In this document: positions 59,666 to 64,000 of the stretch, one piece after another
Numbering within the stretch: the stretch's first letter is position 1
How the letters are laid out: the number at the start of each line of letters is the position of its first letter
From: Phoronis australis
Taxonomy: Eukaryota; Phoronida; Phoronidae
Reading direction: 5' to 3'
Assembly (NCBI GenBank): GCA_002633005.1
Contig: NMRA01000193.1
Coordinates: 641,005 to 705,004, forward strand
Length of the DNA: 64,000 nucleotides
Program-made: the position numbers and the translations under genes
Notes under the pieces: generated by a model
Told to the model about the DNA's origin: nothing
Database searches by the model: none
Seen by the model: the letters and a program-made list of their open reading frames with translations, nothing else

Positions 59666-60379
59666 GAGTATTGAACCACTCAATTAAGAAAGTCAGCCCT
59701 CGATATCCCTGATTATGGACTCTGTTGCATTGGGAAACTTACAATTGTTTTAACAATGTTGTTCCTTTGTATGTAGGTGGTTGTTCAGTTTGCCATTTTG
59801 TTCTTAAATACGCTGATTAATGTTTAATGTCGAATCTTGTGCATACCAGAATCGGATTCTTATCCAGCTAGCTACTATTGAAAACATATTTTGCTTGCAT
59901 GTGGAACTCTTGTTATAGACAAAACAACACAAAACTTAAAACTGTTCAATAGCCTTTTTAATAAAGCTCTAAAATAGTAACAAACATATACAAATCAAAT
60001 GCAAACAAAGGGAATACTTCGTTTCGATCACCGAACATTTCAATAGGTCAACAAGAAAATGACAATTCGCAGGCGTAATCGGTAATCATTCAGCTTTATA
60101 AAGTAGCAGCATAATTGCACTGTATGGGGCTTTAAAAATGAAGAAATATTATGGTTTGAATAATTGGTGAAAAACCTGCCTGTTGATGAGAAAATTATTC
60201 AATCATCACAGTGTAACATTAACGGGCTTTTTACTGTCAATAAGATAATCGATGAAGTCACTGAATGTCACTTCTGCATAATGTGTACCAAATTGAAAAG
60301 TTTTTACCATTAGTATAAAGCCTTTCTTCTGAAAGGAAAACTTAATGTCACTCATTGAGAAAGGACAGGTATTTATACC

Positions 60380-60920
60380 AGATGCTTTTGGTTTTCATTT
60401 CAATGAGATCGAGTTTCAATGGCCTATAGAAGTGCTTGTATAAAAGTCTAGTGTCGGCAAGTGGCTTTCCTTCATGTAACCTCATTAAGCATCAATTACA
60501 TCCACAATTAGATGCTGGAAGGTAAACACAGCAGCGTATCACTTGACTGGTTTTGTGCCCAAAATCAGATCCTGAACTAGACCAGAGTGTTAGTAGGTCT
60601 TCTTTAGCTTCAGCCCCCCATGTTTCTTCCAGGAAAAGAAATAAGCCATTGTTGTCCACACATGACTCATTGCCTATGAAAGGGCATCCTCAACAAGGAG
60701 GCTGGCTGGTGTAGCAGTCACATATAGTTCCTCTTCAAACACAAATAATCCACTGGCGCATTTCCTTATGGTAACTTAGTGCTGCAATTCACATTTGTCC
60801 AGGGACACTTGCTTGTACATTTTGCCACGCAACACTGCTGGTGTGTGGGAAGAGAAAGGAGTAACAATGCTTGTCTATGTTGCGACTTGAAGTGGCATTA
60901 ATAATGTCACTGAACCTGGA
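60380..60920 (-). pseudogene. possible YqaJ-like exonuclease domain relic
   Basis: The minus strand, with stops, reads GKMYKQVSLDKCELQH, then KCASGLFVFEEELYVTATPA, SLLVEDAL, and later WTTMAYFFSWKKHGGLKLKK. The GLF....(Y)(L/V)xATPxxLLxEDAL stretch resembles the core of YqaJ-type recombinase/exonuclease domains (usually ATPDGL(V/I) followed by a VEIKCP box). The catalytic D and the E-K box are not preserved. Tentative. Confidence 0.3.
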
Positions 60921-61752
60921 ACAAATATTGAAACATGAATAATTAAGTACTTCAGGTTGGGTAAAAAATAGTTTCCCTGCTTTTCAAAATTGTGATATGG
61001 CAACTGCTCTGCAATTTTACACAAAATTTAATAATTACGATTTCCAGAAAGCAATTTATATATTAAGTATCGTATAAAACCGCGTCTTTACTTTTCATTC
61101 ATTTTAAACACATCACTTGTCTGCAAAATATGCAAGTTATTTGAGACAACTTCAAACCTTTGTTGCTCATTTTCAAGCCTTTTGATCTTTGATACTTTCA
61201 GCAATTTGAAACAACAGTACAGATTCGTGGGTCTGTCTTAGTCAAACACACTTCTGGTCTAAGGCTGAGGGAATCGTTTCTCAGATTTTATTTATTTTTC
61301 TTCTTATAAAAGATGTGAAGACTTGGGTTATTTAAAAATGATGGATAATCGTTCTGTTGTTTGAGAGTAATTAAAAAATCCTAAGGCACCATTGCTTGCG
61401 TATTGACAGTAAGAATAATGCATGTATGTTCAAATACGGCCACACTCGTATGTTCAAAAATCCAATTTTCACGAAAAATGGCAGTCAACATTTCAAGACA
61501 TGACTGTTCAGTCATTGAGAATTCAGAAAATGTAATATACTTTTATGGGTTTACAATGGATAGCAAAACAGTTTCATGAAACTTGAAAGAATTTTTTATG
61601 AAGGTTAAGAATTACCTCACCATGCTCTCTCCCTCGGACACTATTGGCTGTTATTTTCAGACTTCAGTTACACCAAATTTAGCAACCCCAAACCCCTATG
61701 CCAATCACTCACTAATGTTCCGCATAAGTAAATTAACAAAACAACTTAATAC

Positions 61753-61884
61753 CTTTCTTTAAAAGTAACTGTCCCTTTTCAAAAGCTTTGTTCTTTGTCT
61801 CCGATATAGAAAGTAGGTTTTGACAACAGATCTCTCCATTCAGGGACAGGTGCAGAAGCGATGAACATCTCCTCTGCACGGTAC
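61753..61884 (-). CDS. candidate exon of unknown gene
   Basis: On the minus strand an acceptor (TTTGGTTTTTAG, AG at 61,885-61,886) opens a segment bounded by a possible donor AAAG/GTATTAAG at 61,752. One frame reads YRAEEMFIASAPVPEWRDLL, SKPTFYIGDKEQSF, stop (61,779), a plausible last exon. Another frame is open through to the donor. A donor CTATAGAAAG/GTAAGG further upstream, near 62,263, may belong to the same transcript. No family is recognised. Confidence 0.35.
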
Positions 61885-61889
61885 CTAAA

Positions 61890-64000
61890 AACCAAAGGTC
61901 AGAGGAAAACAGACATGATATATTCCGTGTCAACGTGTAATAGATTTCCGGGGGAACATAGGATAGGGAATAAACAAATAGTCTAAGGGATGTTTGTCAC
62001 GTACCGTTTGAGCTTGGATTGTAATCATACCTCCCTAACCAATATCGAATTGACAGCATAAACATTCAGCATTGATTGATGTAACTGTCACTGATAAACC
62101 TGTTAGAAATCATTCCAAACATTAATAATACTGCTTTGATGTACGAAAAGATCCCAAGCACTACATCAAGTATCGTAACACCCTTCACAACAAATAATGA
62201 TAAACCCGACTGGCATCAGTATTGTAAACATGGAATAATCGTTAAAATAATTACAGACCTTACCTTTCTATAGAGTCATGCTTGCTTCCTCTCGAAGAAG
62301 CACCTTTTTCACGAAATCAAAGATTCAGTTGGCACAGCTGCAAGCCATGTCACCATGTATTAAAGGGATCGAGACATCGAGGCCGCTTAATCTATCACCA
62401 AAACTACACGCGCGCCCTCTAAAGACTCGAATAGTCCCATAAAGCGAGCTTCCCCTTCACGACGACATTCCACGAGAAAATCAAAGAAATCCAAAAAGAA
62501 ACATTCTAGGGTCATCTTCCAAATTCAGCTTAATTTATGTATATGTGATTGCGGTGTGGCTCTGATAAAAAATCACCAATTCTGCACTCATTGAACTCTT
62601 AACTTCTAAGCTATAGGCCTTCAAAGGTTTACCATGGAAGTGATGCATAAGGACTTTGAAGTAAAATTGATACAAATAACATCGCTGCATCCACCACGTG
62701 ACGGGAGATAAATCTGGAGGCACTTTTTGTTATGTTGAAAATGGGTGTCACTCAAGTGCTTCTACAAGCCAGTTTGCGGATCTGTGGACATTGAAAGAAT
62801 CTTGTTTATGGGTTGATCTTGGATCTGTGAACAAATTTAAAGGAGCATGCCACCCAAAAAACAACCTAATTTGTATCAATTTAGATCGAGTAGTTCTACT
62901 CCATAACGATACGCACGGTTGCATTACCTGACACCTGACGGCAGACGGAGGTGTTGAAATTATCCAATGACGTCATCGGTTTCACACGCAGTCAGTTCAG
63001 CAGTTCACAGTACGGGTTACTGGTGTCCGCTTATCGCATAAAGTCATCGTTTACCACCAATAAATCATCAAACTTCGATGTAAAACCCTTAAAAATACAC
63101 CGAGTTCTCATAAAAACGCGTTGTTTTATTTCGCTCTTACGGATTTATTGGTATTTGGACACACCGTAGCCTACAAAGTTCGGCAGGCCAATAAGGTCCG
63201 TAATCGTTAGTAGCAGGAGTTTGGGGTCTGTTCGGAGATAATTTCGAAGTATTTTCCGTGAGATACAGACAGGAGAACCTACATCTGTGTTGTTTAGACT
63301 TGCGATTTTTTTGAGTTCTAAACACAAAGCGCTTGTTAGCTTGGCCAGTGGCTCAGAGCCCGATCATGCTCGTCGCAGCCGGCCAGTGTCTCGGAAACTG
63401 ATCAGACATCACGAACATAACCCATCCAAAGTTCAGTGGAAACTAAACTTCCAGCCATGAAAATACTATACTGGTGAGCCAAAGTAATGTGCACCTGATT
63501 ATGTTGGTGAATTAGCCACGAAACTGCAAATCTATTTACTCGTCGGGGGCAGCGAATTCAGTTCCGCAGTTGTCCACAGCACCGTCAGGGCAGAAATTGT
63601 ACACTGGCAATCATTATTTGAGTAAAGTAAATGTAAATAAAGATTCCCCTAACACCTGGCCGTGGGATGGAAATCGAGTTGTTTCACACGAAATTAGCAT
63701 GAACTAACACGGCCTAGGTGTCCCGTCAATTAGTTTTATTGCACCTAAAGCCGGGTAACGCAATCATTTATTCATTGTTGGCTTTTCAAATCCTTTGCAC
63801 TCACGAACACTCCAAAGGCATTACAAATTGCATCTAATGAGACAGGCGTTGTTTCAGTTTTATATAAGTATTGGTTAGGATGAGAACAATACATTTTGAA
63901 ACAGAACGCTCAGTAATTAAGTATCAGTCTACGGATCCACCGACCACTGTACATCCAAAAAGCGGCAAGGTAGGGTGTCAGCCATTCTGATCCATGTTTA
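61890..64000. other. no supported gene
   Basis: No confident coding region. At 63,540-63,612 the minus strand reads LPVYNFCPDGAVDNCGTEFA, which faintly recalls an LDLa module and lies in the right orientation for an upstream GPCR exon. However, stops flank it and key residues are absent. Confidence 0.35.

Noticed and set aside
63540-63612. Upstream LDLa exon of the GPCR
   Set aside because: Only a faint match (LPVYNFCPDG...NCG); stops on both sides and missing calcium-site residues.
1-64000. tRNA, rRNA, riboswitch or bacterial operon features
   Set aside because: None recognised by eye. A tRNAscan-SE/Infernal run would be needed to exclude small RNA genes.

Overview
The window looks like intergenic and intronic DNA from an AT-rich, repeat-dense marine invertebrate genome. 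The evidence is intron-like gaps with GT/AG signals, decayed BEL/Pao, LINE and Penelope-like retroelements, foldback MITEs, many ACATGT words, and a leucine-rich-repeat GPCR carrying several LDL-receptor class A modules, a type known from molluscs, echinoderms, amphioxus and other invertebrates. The phylum cannot be fixed from the sequence. One 53-base N gap and a single N show it is a draft scaffold.

The one confident host gene is on the minus strand at 55,921-58,300. It is a large 3'-terminal exon of a type C LGR (relaxin-receptor/GRL101-like) with four clear LDLa modules, LRRs and seven membrane helices. Its 5' exons are not found. A decayed piece of a paralogue's LRR region lies at about 51.95-52.03 kb. 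Weaker exon candidates are at 20.36-20.56, 42.23-42.40, 46.44-46.52, 47.5-48.7, 59.58-59.67 and 61.75-61.88 kb.

Most of the rest is mobile DNA. 6.4-7.1 kb: decayed LINE reverse transcriptase. 8.1-8.9 and 27.7-28.5 kb: two copies of a foldback-headed repeat. 9.5-10.2, 14.2-14.9, 29.8-31.1 and 53.9-54.4 kb: four copies of an element built as a chain of short perfect hairpins. 12.15-19.3 kb: one minus-strand BEL/Pao element (gag, zinc knuckles, protease, linker, start of RT) split by a 4.5-kb block of about 1.2-kb repeat units, one of which holds a hairpin-chain element, so the nesting is three deep. The same 1.28-kb unit is repeated head to tail at 36.9-39.8 kb. 26.8-27.5 and 29.2-29.6 kb: Penelope-like fragments. 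42.6-43.0 and 49.4-50.3 kb: C-terminal pieces of a LINE with a zinc-finger tail. 29.98-30.87 kb: a 5'-truncated LINE with a C2H2 tail, inserted in a hairpin-chain copy with a 6-bp target duplication.

The best candidate for something undescribed is the hairpin-chain element. At least eleven short inverted repeats follow one another, most with a 5-nt loop of the form NANTG between a CC and a GG. Stem sequences differ from hairpin to hairpin but stay complementary, and one stem shows a paired (compensatory) change between copies. No tRNA, rRNA, CRISPR or bacterial operon was seen.
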